Notes: a model not told the origin generated them from the letters alone. A DNA stretch of 64,000 nucleotides from Dipetalonema caudispina (GCA_013365325.1 JABVXV010000114.1:109033-173032), one strand, 5' to 3'; counted from the stretch's first letter, positions 24,798 through 38,354 are shown. A program made the numbers and translations.

Positions 24798-26010
24798 TTG
24801 TATCATTTTTCAATCTTACATTAGAAAAACTGGATATCTTCCGTGATGTGTCGTCTAAAGTTTTTGTCTGCCAAATCATTACCATCAACACTTTTGCCAG
24901 TTTTAATTCATGTGCTTTCTTTGCTGGCTGCACAGCTGAGTCATTTCATCCTTGTAACAGTAAATAATATCCAGGATTCTTATGATTCAAAAGAAATAGA
25001 GATAAATAAAGCCCAAGAAAATTGTTAGTGCGTTGATTTGTCCGTATACAATAGCATTGAAATTGATAATTTGAAAGATTTCTTATCATTGGCTTAATTT
25101 TTCTCGATATGGCTTCTTATTAGTTGCTAAATTTTTTATCCTTTGACTGTAGAGCTGAAGGGAATTGATCTAAGCTTAAAGTAGACGATGGATTGAGTTT
25201 TTTTTTTAGCAAACAGATACAGTCAATTTTTTCATATTTGGACATATTAATCGTCACATTGGTAATTGTTGGACATGTCGGATCGTCGACTGATAGATAG
25301 AAAATAATATAGGTCTAGGCCTTCAAAAAATGGTATAGATGCTTAGAGATTAATGATGAGTCGTAACTGAAACGATCTAGAGATCTAAATGGAATTGTTG
25401 ATAGATAGCTTAAGTTCAGAATTACTATTGAAGCGGAGTGACTCTCCTGATTTTTTTTAAAGCTCTCTTTGTTGCATCATTTATTGATATTATCTTTGGT
25501 TTGTTTATCGTCATTGTACATTAGAACAACTTGAATTCTTTACGTTTCTTTTTTATCTTTATTTTCCCACATATATCTAAATTCCCATTTGTTTAACAAA
25601 TGAATGGTTTATGTATTTCCGACTTTGTTCAACAAATGTGTCAATGTCATTACCTCTACATATATTTGGAACAAACAGTTTGAATTATCGGTGCTCTAAC
25701 CAATGAATGGTTTCATTTAAAACGCTGTAGATTATAACCACAGTTAAGCAAGGTGTTACCTTAGGAACTGGGCTGTACTCAGCTTTTTTAGTTTTACTTT
25801 TTCGAATTTTTTGTAGTACATATGGATAAGGTTCTTTCCAATTCTCATTCCAGATTGCAATTTTTTGACGGAAATTGATGGATCAATTTCACAGCATCAA
25901 TGAGTATTAGTCGAACAACGCAGGCACAGCGACATTCTGGTTCGAATTCAATCTAATTTTTAGTTTTCCTTTATTTTTCAAGTTGATCTTGTTAAAATTT
26001 GTAAAATTAA
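24798..26010. other. Intergenic, nothing supported
   Basis: AT-rich DNA between the SKA1-like stop and the ZNHIT1 start, with AATAAA at 25005-25010. The open stretch on the minus strand at 25907-26254 only shadows ZNHIT1 exon 1. Confidence 0.5.
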
Positions 26011-28036
26011 ATGGAGAAGGAAATTTTAGTTCGTTTACACGCAGCTGAATCAACACGTGTGTTAGATGAGATAACGCGAAAAAGACGTTTGAGAAAACAG
26101 CTTGAAGCCCTTGAACAGGTTTTTTTTTCCCCAGATAATGGTAGTATTGTTCAGTTTTTGTATCTCCTTCAACTTCGTTGTTATGGCTAGGGAGTTTTAA
26201 AGAAATTGAAATTAAATACATCTCTAGAGCGAATATTCGTATTCCGTTTTGCACTGATTGCTTGGTATGTTTCGTTTCGGTTGATGTAACGAGTTTCTGT
26301 TCTTTTATTAGGAATTAGTAATAAAAGTTTCCGTCTGAAGTTTTGATAATGAAAAGTTTTAATTCCACTTCAGCAGGAGACATCATTAAAATTTCGAATT
26401 CTTAAGATGATCAGTCATGCTAATGTGCTGGAATGGCGTACTATTGCATCGTATGACTGCAATCAGCTGTTAAAACTACTGTCATTTTCATCTTAACAAA
26501 ACAGTCAAGTTAAGAAAGTTATGGAGAAAATATAAAGAAGTCAGTAAATTGTCACAATTTACTGACTTCTTTATATTTTCTCCATAATTTCCTTAACTAT
26601 TTTGTTCGTTCATGAAAAGTCAAAAACGATACTGTTAGTTTCGTTGATAGTACTTACAATGTATGATATAACTGAATTTTTTTCAGGACAATTTTCATGA
26701 AGATCCTCACGCACAGTTGCAATGGCATAAAAATATTCCCAAATTCGAAGATGACCAATTGGGACAGTCGTCGGCTCGTAGGGGAGATGCTGAACCAGGT
26801 AATTTCCTTTGTTTCATTATGCCTAATACAATGAACTGTCTTTACAGTTTTTTCACTATATTACGTTTTATAGTTACTTCGACGTAGATGAAGGATACTT
26901 ATTTACGGATTTTCCAGCCATCGGATGCGTTTTTAATTTTATGTGTTTTTAATTTTAGATTAAAGAAATTTAATTTTATGTGTGAAGACTTGAACTTTGC
27001 TTGTAGGAAAGAAAAGGAAGAAATTCAAAGTGGAGTATTTCAAGCAGAGATTCCGGAAAAATTTTTCGGCTTTAGTAGAAGAGGAAACGGTATGATTAAA
27101 TTGTCTCTAAATATTTTATTTAATTCTTTAAATCTGTTCTATCAAATTGTCTTAGTCACCAAAGATATCTGTTAGTTATCGGGAAACCACCGTTTATCTT
27201 ATTTATCTCTATTTATGCAGATTTATTTCTCTGTTGCTAATCATGAAAAAAAAAATGCTCCGTAACGATTTGTAATTGAAAGCGTCAAATCGATTTGCTG
27301 TTAAGGTTTGGAGCTCTCATGTCTCGCTTGCATTTAATTAATTTTTTAAGCTGTCGAAGTCTATGGAAATTTCGGGTTTTGACGCATATAATGCTGCGCG
27401 AGCACCACCAAGTTGCATGCCGCCACGACAGTTTTGTGCAGCTTGTGGTTTCTTTTCCAAATATACCTGTATGAGGTGTGGTGTGCGATATTGCTCAATA
27501 AGTTGCAGAGATCTACATAATGATACTAGGTAATGATTAGATGATTTCAAGCATTCAAAGGAAATTCCAAGTAAGGAGTTTCTTGAACAAAGGTTTGAGG
27601 AAGTTTAGAGATGGAAATTTTTGAAGTAAATTATTCCGGATTCATTGTCGAGAATAGTGCATTCATGATATTGCGCAAAAGTTTAAGCCTTTTTGACCAC
27701 TACTCCATTTACTGACCCAGCCTTTTTCCATGCATACCTAAAATTAACTAATTGCTTGAACAAATACGACGAAATCTGATGCGCTGTAATCAGTTGACCT
27801 TAAGGGCATCAGAAAATTTTCTTTTCCCAAAAATTCATTCGATCCTTCCTTTTTGTCGACGTTTGGGACCATGCAATTTTTTTTTATTACCTGGCGAGTG
27901 GCTGTGTTCTCAGCTATATGATTTGGAGAAGTGAAGTTTTGATGTTGTGTAATCGCAATTCCTTAGAATACTGAATAATTCTCTATTGATGAAAGGATAT
28001 GATGAGCGCAAACTTTTTTCCGTTCACCAATGTATA

Positions 28037-28074
<38 letters not shown>

Positions 28075-28995
28075 TAGAGGCTTTTAAAAAACTTTTACAT
28101 TGTTTCCCATGATATACAAAAGAAATTAAGGTCACTTATTAGTAAAATTTGATAAGTTTCCGACAACTTATGGAGGTTCGATGGATTGTCAAATATAAAT
28201 TTCTCAAATGTGTAAAGATTACAGAAAGATTACCGTATCTTGAGAGCATTTTCGCGCCCATATAATTATTGAAAGGAAGAAAATTTCTTGTGACTCCATT
28301 AGTCCAAGACTATATCATTTTCAAGAATTCGAAGTGATATTACGCAACAGTAAAGATTCACATTTTCAGATCATTCCATTAAGAACTTAGCCGTTTTTTA
28401 AATGATGGAGAAACAAACTAAATGTGTCCCAGATGATGGGAAAAAGAATAAACTTGAAAAATTGCCAGCCTTCTTGGGAAAACCGAGGGTATTCATTTTC
28501 CAGATGCTCTTAGAGAAGCTTGACTTAGTACAGTACATCAAATTTTGTCAAATTGAAGTGATTTCTAGCTGATGTAGAGCTTAGTAACATTCACCGTTAC
28601 GAGTTGTGAAAGCTTGAGATCAATCTGTAAGGTCATAGAATCGGAACAAATTTGTATGGAGCATTTCGAGCTAATTCATCGATTCCAGTCCATGCAAAGT
28701 TTTTAAAACAAAGTTTGGGAAAATATATAAAATTGTTTATCTCTCTACAAAATATTTGACGCTCAGCGTTTCTAAAATCTGCATCATTAAAATGAACGCA
28801 TTATATGTGGATAGTAAAACCTGTTTCGAAATGTGGCTTTATCTGAGAAATACTTCATCCTTACTAGTAGAGGAAATGCTTATTTCGTCAACACGTTGTA
28901 TATCAGCAGCCAGGCAGCTGTCAGCACGCTAATTTTAAATTCAGAGATTTTCATTAATATGACTGTAATTTAGATGTTTGAAATGGACAGCGTAA
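26011..28995 (+). CDS. zhit-1: ZNHIT1 (HIT zinc-finger protein, SRCAP/SWR1 complex subunit)
   Basis: ZNHIT1 (yeast Vps71/Swc6) is a subunit of the complex that loads histone H2A.Z into chromatin. Exons: 26011-26118, 26687-26798, 27007-27089, 27351-27529 and 28974-28995, giving 167 residues (human 154). The N-terminus has the basic helix RVLDEITRKRRLRKQLEALE, then DNFHEDPHAQLQWH, a basic patch GKKRKKFKVEYFKQRFRKNF, and the HIT zinc finger FCAACGFFSKYTCMRCGVRYCSISC with its Cys pairs; the last ligands come from HND and the final exon. That exon is only 22 nt (CLKWTA and stop) and sits 1,444 nt downstream. It was found because it alone completes the split codon and restores the family ending CLKWT. 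Intron 1 holds a long foldback. Confidence 0.93.
26508..26598. repeat. Long inverted repeat (foldback) in ZNHIT1 intron 1
   Basis: Positions 26521-26552 and 26554-26585 are perfect reverse complements (32 bp arms, one-base centre, C at 26553). Pairing continues outward to about 26508/26598 with one mismatch and one G-T pair. Transcribed, it would form a near-perfect hairpin of about 45 bp. The arms include AAATATAAAGAAGTCAGTA and its complement. Possibilities are a small foldback transposon, a hairpin small-RNA precursor or a simple inversion-duplication. Confidence 0.95.
28041..28069. repeat. (TA)n microsatellite in ZNHIT1 intron 4
   Basis: About 14 TA units in the 1.4-kb last intron of ZNHIT1. 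Confidence 0.9.
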
Positions 28996-30712
28996 GGAAG
29001 AATTTCAGTGAAGTGGAGTGGAATAGAATGGAAATCTTGAAGAATTCGCAATCCATGAATATAAATTTTCGCAGCACTTTCCGACCAACTCCATTTGGAA
29101 TTATTGTTTAATTTTTAGGAAATTTTTTACTTTACTTTTGTATACAGATATTGTTATTGAGTATTTTTAAAATAGGCATGAACAGGAAAAAGATGTATTA
29201 TCGATAAAGAGAATGTACAATGCTTCCAATCAATCAACCAGCCATTTTCTATATTGCGCGTAAGAGAGGTGAGGGTACGGAAAGGGGTGCTGTCGTTGTA
29301 ATGGACGAGGTGCGGTCGTCGCCTTGTGTGATCCCCAGGTTGGCCTCTTTCCTTCCCTCTGTTATCGAAAATCTTCGTCTGTTAGTCTTTCTCTTGATCT
29401 TGCCTTTGATTGGTTTCCGGATACATATGACTCTGTTTATATGTACCTGTATAGAGAAGATAATGGTCAAACGTTGTCACCGTGTGTTGCTGCTCCCATT
29501 TTTGCCTATTTTGAGAATTGCTGCAATTCTTTTTTCTTTCATTTCTTATCGTGCATTCTCAATTTGATTTGCTGTAATGTATTCGCAAATGATGCTACTT
29601 TCCTTATTCACTTGTGAAAGAACGAGATCTTGAAATATTCAAATTTTGACAGTTATTTTGATATTGTATCATTGGGCATATATTGTTGGTTGACAATCGC
29701 CGGAAGAAGCAGTCAGTCATATTCTGTACCAAAGAAGCTAGTCTAATCGCAATTGTATGTTCGTTATGGGTTAATTTACTCCAATCTACTTAAGAGATGG
29801 AGAAGAGGTGAACAAAGCTTGGCTAAGTAGGTAATAAATTTGCATATCGTATACCAGAAATATTTAAGTATTCAAAATGAAATACCAGTATTAGCATGGC
29901 CAAACATGTTTAATATTTCTTTTCCCTTTTTATTTCAAATCTGTTTCTATGTATAAATAAGTTGCAAGTTACTTTCAAATGAAATGCACATTATTAACAT
30001 TCGTATATTAATTTTATCATTGTCGTACAATTCTAGCTTTGCTAATGACTTCATTACACTATTTATTTATAGCTATTACCTCTAATTCCTCTCTTTATTA
30101 TTCTCTCAAATAAGAAAGTTGCAAGTAACGTGCAGATAGACCTATTGAAGATATCCGCTTGCTAAAAGATGTATGATTCACAAGTTTTCAGAATGAAATG
30201 TATAAATTCATTCTATTTAGTTTAGTTCTAATTAGAGATTATTAGCTGCAAAATAATGGATGAGAAGTTGAATGGTGGCATTTGATAAAAGGCAGTAGAC
30301 TAGTTCCTGACGTCATTTCAACATAGCTTATATATGATATCGAGATTTTATTACAATGGGATTTCATGAGGTGGTACATTTACATATGAGAAGTTTGCAT
30401 ATTAAGCTTACTAATGCTCTGGCTTGCTTTGATGAGTCTTCCTTACGATGGTTGAAGATTATGAATACAATGGTATTGGCAGAGAAGGACAGAATAGTGG
30501 AAACACGAATTAGACAGTAATTGAAAGGTACATTGAAGTATGTAGAATGAAAAATATTGGGATAAGTAGCCAGATTGTCCTAATCAGTTTCTGTGTTTTC
30601 TCTCGCATCTCATCATTGAAGTGAGAATTTTACCAGGAATTGGCAGTTTTGAGCTGACAAGCTAATCTGTCGCTTGTGTTATAATAGGATTTACGGATGA
30701 TTTGTTGTGGCT
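28996..30712. other. Intergenic, no gene supported
   Basis: A less AT-rich patch at about 29260-29350 contains overlapping open stretches on both strands, but without splice sites or family likeness. It may be promoter or UTR sequence. Confidence 0.4.
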
Positions 30713-31679
30713 ATGGATGAAGATGTGATATGGCGAAATGACCTTCGAGAAAGGTAATGCATAATGCGGACATATCGCCATGACACTGAGAAAAGACTCT
30801 TTCGTGTCATTCCGAGCAACTGGTGTCACCTTTTGCCCGAGATGGTGCCTAACAGCTACCATGAACGGGTCAGGGTTACGACGACCCAGTTTAGTTGTTG
30901 TTTTTTTTTCCTACTCTTTTATAATTGTTCATTGGTGAATTTCTAAACTTTTCCCTTATTTTTCGACATGTTCTTGAAATATGGTCGCCCGTTGATTTTT
31001 CCGGGAACTGCTTATACGCAAGAATCATAAAGGATAGTTGACATTCCATTACTGCTTTTTTCATGATTTCAAAATTCTAATCCTTCAAATAGTTTGTCGT
31101 TTTCCATAATTATTGGTTGTTTGACATTATTCTGGCTAATAAAGGCTCTTTTAGCCTACTATTTCTCATAAAAGTTGGCTATCACTTCTTGCGACAGCAA
31201 ACGAAAGCAGACAGGCGGGATTTCAACTTTCAGTTTTAGTTTCGCTTTCCTTTTCTGTTGTAACTTTCATTTCGATTATTACATTCCTTTTTTTTTGTCA
31301 ATATTAAAATTCTTTGGAAAGTTTTCGGTATTTGCATATTTTCGATGAAAATGTACGGAAGGAGAGAGAAGACTGGTTGTTTTTGATTCTCGATAGATGT
31401 GTAGCAGATATTCTGAAGAAAGAATATTCGGACACGTTTTGCACAGTTGGGGATGATTTTCTGGAAATGCATTGTTGTTAATTTTGATGAGATCAATAGA
31501 TTATAATAAAATTCTCTGAGTGTGATTTATATCATAGTATTACTATTTCTTTACCTTTTTTCAGTGGCCCAAATAGAAGGAAAGATTATTTCGCAGTACT
31601 GGAGGCGAATTTCATTACGGTTGATAGCAACGAGCAACCGGATCCAATTCTCCTAGCTGTTCGATTGCTTTATTACTAA
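30713..31679 (+). CDS. Unidentified small gene with an alternative middle exon
   Basis: Exon 1: ATG at 30713 to 30753 (MDEDVIWRNDLRE) with donor GTAATG. Exon 2: 31322 to 31473 or 31476, with IFDENVRKEREDWLFLILDR and VADILKKEYSDTFCTVGDDF. Exon 3: from 31565. Exon 1 joins exon 2 in phase. Exon 2 is 152 or 155 nt, so exon 3 is read in one frame when exon 2 is kept (short tail, stop TAG at 31654) and in another when exon 2 is skipped (GPNRRKDYFAVLEANFITVD onward, stop TAA at 31677). The skipped-exon frame of exon 3 looks the more protein-like, while exon 2 is itself clearly coding-like, so either a donor is missed or both forms exist. The protein family is not recognised and nothing suggests a function. 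Confidence 0.5.
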
Positions 31680-32507
31680 ATCATTCTTGACCGAAAGTTT
31701 TTCAGTTTCACATGCATCTGTTTTATCAGCAAGTAAAGTTTCATATCATCTTAACATGATCTGTCAAGTCTCCAGTATTCTCTTCAATTCCTTATTATCC
31801 CAGACAGCCTTCCTAAATCAAATGGCGACACACGGATGAATGTATTTAAATTATTTCAAATAATATTTACTTCATATCCCATACTCTTCAAATGTCACTA
31901 TTACAAGAAGTATTTATTGCCATATTATTGTTTATGTACTCCTACTAGTAGTAACAATAGCTGAAGCAGTATTATTAAACATTGACACTGCACTCCCTCT
32001 CTCGTCTAGTAATGGTCATCGTAGGAATTTAGAGAGGTGGAGGAGTTATTGCCCCTCGAAATGCCTTCTGTCCACTTCATATTACACATCCAAACTGGTC
32101 TTGGTTTTCATTTCCTTTCTTCCTCTACTCCGATATTCTCTGTAGATTGTTTCATTCTTCTATAATACATTCATTCATGCTATCATTTTTTTTGATTATT
32201 ATATTATAACTATTTCCAGTAATGCTATCCTGTATTATGATTTATGCAAAATTTAATTAGCTAAATCATCGTATTTGATTGATGGGATGTTATTTGCCGT
32301 ATTGTAGAAGAAAGGGCATCACTGTATTTATCCGTAGAAAAAAAATGTTTAAATGAAGGATAAAAGTTTACAGGTATACCTATTTTAGCATTATACGGTA
32401 CCTAATTTAATGCATTCCATGTTCACAGTGGTAGTGCAGATTTTTGAAAGTGCTGGATGAGTCATTTAAGACAAGCTGACCTTTGCCCACGCCATGGATA
32501 AAATATG

Positions 32508-32540
<33 letters not shown>

Positions 32541-33661
32541 TATGATAGTTTGGCAGTCAGCGGTATGCAAAATCTAAAGGAAAAGATATTCTCATTATTC
32601 AAAATAACCTTGAAGTATTTTTTTATTTTACCAAAATGTTATCGAAAATTCTTATGGGTTCGGATCATTGCATAGTTAATTCCTTCAGGTTTTCAAGACA
32701 TTCTCTTATTTCTTCCGATATTTCATGCAAATACCCAAACGTCATCCTTAACAGTTTCACCGATGAATGAATTAGATTTAGTGGATGAAATTTGACACAT
32801 AGTGCTCTCACCTATCGGTTAAAACGAAAAGGTAATGACCAGGATTCATGAAGTTTGTCATGGGTGAAATATCTTTGAAACATTATGATTCTTAGATTCT
32901 TTTTTGTAAAGAAGAGAAATTGTTCCTTATTCTCTCCCATTTAACTGACCATAGACTTCATTGAATTGAAATGCATAATTATAAACTTAAGAAATTATGG
33001 ATGAAAAGTAGTTGGTAAATTGTGGATAAAAGAAGTCATAATTCAAAAAAGCTACTCGGTTTTTTTAATTCTGCTGAATTGGTGATATCAAGTAACGAAA
33101 AGTGAGGTTGTTGGTGCCTTGAGAATGAGGAATTTTAGATTTTCTTTTCATTCTTCAAATCGGAAAGTCAAATCATTTGTGTTTCTCTTTCATCAGCTTT
33201 TTCAACACTGAAATTTCCCTTTTTCTTCTAATTTAAATCAACAGTTAAAAGGACTTGTTCACTTTCGACCGGTTTCACCTTCCTTCTTTCTCCTCATTTT
33301 CTTATCCCTCTCTTCTAACTTCTCCTCATCTCTCCGCACGTTAAATTTTCATCATTCCGTGTCTTTCCATTTCATTACATAAGTTGTGAATTTCAGTTTG
33401 TCAGCTCACCGTCCCATTTTCTTCTCTTCTCATTTGCTTTCTAACATGAAGTCTGAAAATTGCGCATTTGTCCATTTGACAACAACATTTTGTGTCACTC
33501 TCAAAATCTCATTAATTAATCTTTTTAAGAGGTTGGAAATATTCATTTGCTAATGACATTTACTTCCTTTATTGCACCTAATTTTTGAGAAAGTTTACTC
33601 TTTAATATTTCTATATCCTGAATTTAATATAACAATAAATAATTGTAGAGGAAAAATCCGC
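31680..33661. other. Intergenic, no gene supported
   Basis: AT-rich DNA with a TA run at about 32515-32539. No convincing exon on either strand. Confidence 0.5.
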
Positions 33662-33769
33662 ATGGAACTTCAAAATATGCCACTAAACAGCGCCATTTCT
33701 GATGTGACAAATGGAATTGTTAAGAGAAAATTGGAGAAGCTTAAGCGTATTTGTAACGTTCCACTCTAA
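33662..33769 (+). other. Short open frame, possible 5' exon of the FAM43-like gene
   Basis: An ATG at 33662, just after a good acceptor (TTGTAG), opens MELQNMPLNSAISDVTNG and a basic helix, reaching TAA at 33767-33769. A weak donor (GTTCCA) at 33758 would join it in frame to an acceptor (TTGTTTCAG, ending 34256) at the head of the FAM43-like gene. It may instead be a chance open frame. Confidence 0.25.
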
Positions 33770-34217
33770 TATCGTAAATTTAGATTTGTATTACAGCTTG
33801 TACCTATACGGAATTGTATGCTAAAGCTATTATAACTGCTGAAAGTCGATATATGAAATGAAGTTTGATGATTAGCAAACTAAAACGTATATGAGTTCCA
33901 TCAAATAATAACGCAAGAAATTTTCAAGAATCCTGTTTATAGACCGATTCTTCTAATGTCAGAATCGTAAATGATATTGTATTCGTTAATTAGATGTGGA
34001 ATAGTTGTCTGTATCATGTCTGATGTCTATTTATATCCAAATAACATTCAGTCTATTCGTTCCATTCTGGCCCGGCTCGGCCTTTCAATATAAGATGACT
34101 AGTGAAAAAGATCATTTAGAAGTCACTGCGGTGAAATTTCATTTTCGATTGATATGAGGGGATCCATAGAATGACTTGACACAGTGTGTGAATGTTATCG
34201 AAAAGATTTGACATGCA

Positions 34218-37200
34218 ATGCTTAGAATTAAATTTAATTTGCGAAAATTGTTTCAGGTTACTCCTTTTTACATGTCATCATTCTTGACCACTACTGCAAG
34301 TGCCAGTAATGATAATAATGCTGTAAGCGATAAAAAGACAACCAGTACAATACAATTTTTAACGTTTCCATTTCGGCGGAGACGGAAACATTACACGATA
34401 AATCCGCCGGATGACACTTATCACGTTGTTTACCTTGGTAATGTATTGACCATTATTGCCAAAGGTATGTTTTTTGGCATCTTCCATTTTTTGATCAAAT
34501 TGCATTTCTCACATAATAATTTCCAGTAATTGAATTCATGCTTTTGTACTCATATGTCGCATGCAATTAAAATGCATGCTTCTCATTAATTGGCTCATTT
34601 TGGACAGAAATTTATCTTAAACTTTTGTGAAATTTAATGGCACTTCATTTTCTTTCATAGTAATAGTGATTATAAAGTATTTAACTTCTCAAAAAGTGTG
34701 AGTAGTATCATTAATTGTTACGCCTAGTATCGTAACAAATATTCACGTTAATATTGCGTAGATATAATGCATCAGAATAGCATTTCTGAATACTCAAACT
34801 ATGTCCTATTAGTTGTCATTGCTGTATTGTAGAAAACTAAATTTCAGATGAAGAATGTTTGGAGAAGCCTCTTTCGTTAATTTGGCATACGTATTGCAAT
34901 AGGCAACGCGCAGAGCTACCTATGAAACTAACCGTTACACGTTCTGGACTTAAGGTTAGTTAAATTCGAACACCACGGCGGCATGAAAGCGAGCTTGGTG
35001 TAAAGAAATTCGATAAATTTCACTATTTCGTCACGATTTTTGAAACCGTTTTGTTTTCTTTAAGCTTTTCGATATTAAGCAAGTTTAATCTGAGATTTAT
35101 TAGTACAATGAATTGGTTTCTGATGATGTAAAAAGAGGAGAAAGATAGAAACGGTACTGCCATCATTTTTATTTGTAATCTGAATTCAGGCTATTTATAT
35201 GAAATGAATGCACTCAGAAATTAATATTCCAATCTTAAGACTGAAAATATTAACTATCACAATGATGGTACATTTCCTTCCACTCAGTTGTTTAGAATGA
35301 ATAATAGTTTAGAGAAGAACCATATGGATGGGATAGGATAGAATAGTTAAAATAATTTAATATAAATAAGATAATGTTATGTTTTATGGATATATGGTAA
35401 TTTAGTGGGATCTCAAAAGATAGCGATAATCCTATACTATGGATGCTTCAGTATTAGTATGAAAGATTAAAATGAAATGTTAGTGAATTTGTGGTGATGA
35501 TTCGAAGAAAGTAAGTTTATCTCATCTCAGATGCAAGTTAAAAAACACCTTCATATCTGATTCAAAGGAACTTTTCTCTGGAAATTTTAAAACGGGATCA
35601 TTTTAGGCAGAAACAAAACAGCAAGGTATCACGGAATATTGGTCACATCGGATAACGTATTGTTTGGCTCCGTCAAATTTACCGCGGGTATTTTGTTGGG
35701 TTTATAAGCACGAAGGGAAGAAAATGAAACCGGAACTGAGGTATTATAACAGCTGTAATTCTTTTGTGCAGTTTGGAAACGAATCAGCTGGAATAAATTT
35801 GCTGTCTAACAATTAGAATGATTAGATTAGATAATTTTTTTTTTTCCGAAAAGTATCTGCTTCTTCAAAGTCATTTCTTATTTGTCGCTATGGAACGGAG
35901 TCGTAAACCAAAAATGATATTTTTGGTATATCAATTGGGATTTTTCGGGAGATTCGATACTCATTTCTGTTCTTTGGTGGAGGATCAAGTTGCATATAGC
36001 AACTTGGATTAGAATTAATCAAGACTATATATGTATATATATTTTCTTTTTTTAATTTATTCGTAAATTTCAGATGTCATGCAGCACTATGCAAAAAGCC
36101 ATCAGATTCGTATAGAATAGCTCAGACACTTAAACATTATCTCCGAGCTGCTCTTCAGGTTTTGTTGTATTTTTCGACTGGATTGTGATTATAATCTAGT
36201 TAACACTATCTATCACTCCAGTTAATTCCTTCTTTAATCGAATTATCAGTTATTATTCTGCAAAACAAACTATTGTTTTTAACCAAAAAATAGACATCAA
36301 AATTATCAGGATCATTAGTGCAATAATATTTGCAGTAGTGTTATTTCAACCTAAATGTTATTGGATTATTTGCTTCCTGGACCCATATCAGTTACATTAA
36401 ATCTGGCCAACTTTATTCATTATTTTAAAGAATATATTAGATGAAATATGACGAACACTTTATCTCAAAGATATAAAGGACAAAAAATGTGATTTACCAT
36501 TACTAATATACATATACCTTTCTTGCGTGATTGTCTTAATACTATTGTGAACGATGTATATGCATTGAGAATCTGATGATTTTTTTTATCCATGCGATCA
36601 TAAGACGATTGCTTCTTCTCAGATTGGAAAATTAAAATTTGAATTATTGTTTTATTGTTGTCATTAGTTTAAATAATAATTATGGCAGCTGAATTGAATT
36701 TCAGGAATATCGTCGTGAAAAACTGTGTCGTCAAAACGCTCGACTCAATGCCCTGACTATTGGACAATCATCGATTGGACCTAAAAGGTATCTTATCTTG
36801 GGATTGATGTGGAATACCAATGATTTCAGTAAAAAGTGTAGCTTTGTGTTATTTTTTTTTCCCATTCAGATTGATTTTTAATTTAGGAAACTGTTGCTAC
36901 AAACGGGTTCACTCAATTTTCGCCCTCCAGTTGGCCGTTCAAGAAGTGCTCCAAGATTGTTTGCTATCGATGAGGAAAATGAATATCCTGAGGAACAACA
37001 GGTTTTTGACTTTGTTCGAAAAATTCTCTCTATTAATCCGTTCTTTGCCTACATATCTGGATTTTACTACATTTTGAATGAAACCCTGAATATAGCTACA
37101 ATTTGATTTGATATGAAATCTTTTCTCTTTCTAAAAATTTCTGAAATCATCACTACTTCCTGGGACAAATTTCTTTCCTTTTGATGTATGATCGTGCTTA

Positions 37201-38096
37201 CTTTTTATTGCTAGCAGAGGAATTTCTAAAAATGTTTTTAAAAGTGAAAAAATGGAATTTTAGGAAGAATTTTCGGATGCGGATTCATTATGCTATGAGG
37301 AATCACCGATCAGTGGTGATGCTTGTAGTACGAATAGTTTGGAAAGTAGTGAGACAGCGGGAATTCCTCTTTCTCGGCAGAATTCTTTTCAGGGTTCATT
37401 TACACTTTATTTTCAAAGGAAGAAGAATGAACATAATTTACTTGAAATGAAGTTAAAAAAAACTGACATGTATAACACAAATATCTTCGTTACATTGCTA
37501 TTGCTTTCTTGCAATTATGTGTTTTTTAATTTAATTAAAAGTCTTAAATTAATATCTGATACAGTACTGAAATTTAATATTGTATAGGTGAGATGTAGAA
37601 ATGGTAGTTCGAAGGATATTGAAAACAACCCTTTAGATTTTTGATGAAAGAAATTTCTTTTCATTTTGGTATCTCACGATCTTTACAACATTATTTGAAG
37701 CAATTAAATTACTCGCACTTTTTAGACGATGATGGTGGCAAAGAACACCAAATGAGGAAACTGTGTGATAAAAGCCTAGAGCAGGAAGAACAACGAAATG
37801 GATCAGTGGCTAGCGACTTCAGTTCAAGCTTAGAATCTGGTCCATCCAGTGTCAGTTCAGACGATGGGGTGCAATCCACCGATTCAGAAAATCGATCTTG
37901 GGAAATACGAAGAATGCCGAGGGCAGAAAAACGATCAGAACGAGAAACAGATACAATTAGCGAAGAGTCCGGTTATCATGATTTTGATGATGGCTTTAAC
38001 AGTGTCATTGCTAACGATGATAATGGTGGTCGGAATAGTAGAATTCATTACGATGATGACGAAAGTCAGTACGATGAACAAGTTACTGCACTGTAA
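34218..38096 (+). CDS. FAM43-like protein with PTB/PID domain
   Basis: FAM43A/B proteins are poorly understood adaptors carrying a phosphotyrosine-binding fold. Eight exons in phase: 34218 (ATG) or 34272 (ATG)-34464, 34848-34954, 35607-35740, 36074-36158, 36705-36787, 36887-37001, 37264-37393 and 37726-38096, about 405 residues from 34272. The PTB domain runs from YTINPPDDTYHVVYLGN through MKLTVTRSGLK, HRITYCLAPSNLPRVFCWVY and CHAALCKKPSDSYRIA. KLLLQTGSLNFRPPVGRSRS then matches the FAM43-specific PPVERSRSAPKL segment. The C-terminal third is acidic and Ser-rich, without a fold. A TTGTTTCAG at 34248-34256 means the first ATG may lie in an intron, so the protein may begin at 34272 or use an upstream exon. 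AATAAA is at 38349-38354. Confidence 0.88.
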
Positions 38097-38348
38097 TATA
38101 CTCGCTGAATTGTTCGAATAACTGGTCATAGTTTCGAAAAGAATCTATTAAAGTGAAGATTAACATCTGCTAGCTTGTCTGATTTCCAGTGCCGCATATA
38201 ATGAACATCTTGAAGTATCGTGGAATAGGATCACAGAAACTGATCCTAATGAATAATCAGTGAAGGCAGTGAAAAATGGTGATATCAGGTCCTGATACCA
38301 AGTAATTATCGGTAATAGGTGCTCTACCACAAATCTACTGGATTATCT

Positions 38349-38354
38349 AATAAA
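38349..38354 (+). terminator. Poly(A) signal AATAAA, FAM43-like gene
   Basis: AATAAA lies about 250 nt after the stop at 38096. A 37-T run follows at 38475-38511. Confidence 0.5.

Noticed and set aside
29220..29617. Overlapping open frames on both strands near 29.2-29.6 kb
   Set aside because: Low-complexity Leu/Ile-rich translations, no splice sites, no family likeness.
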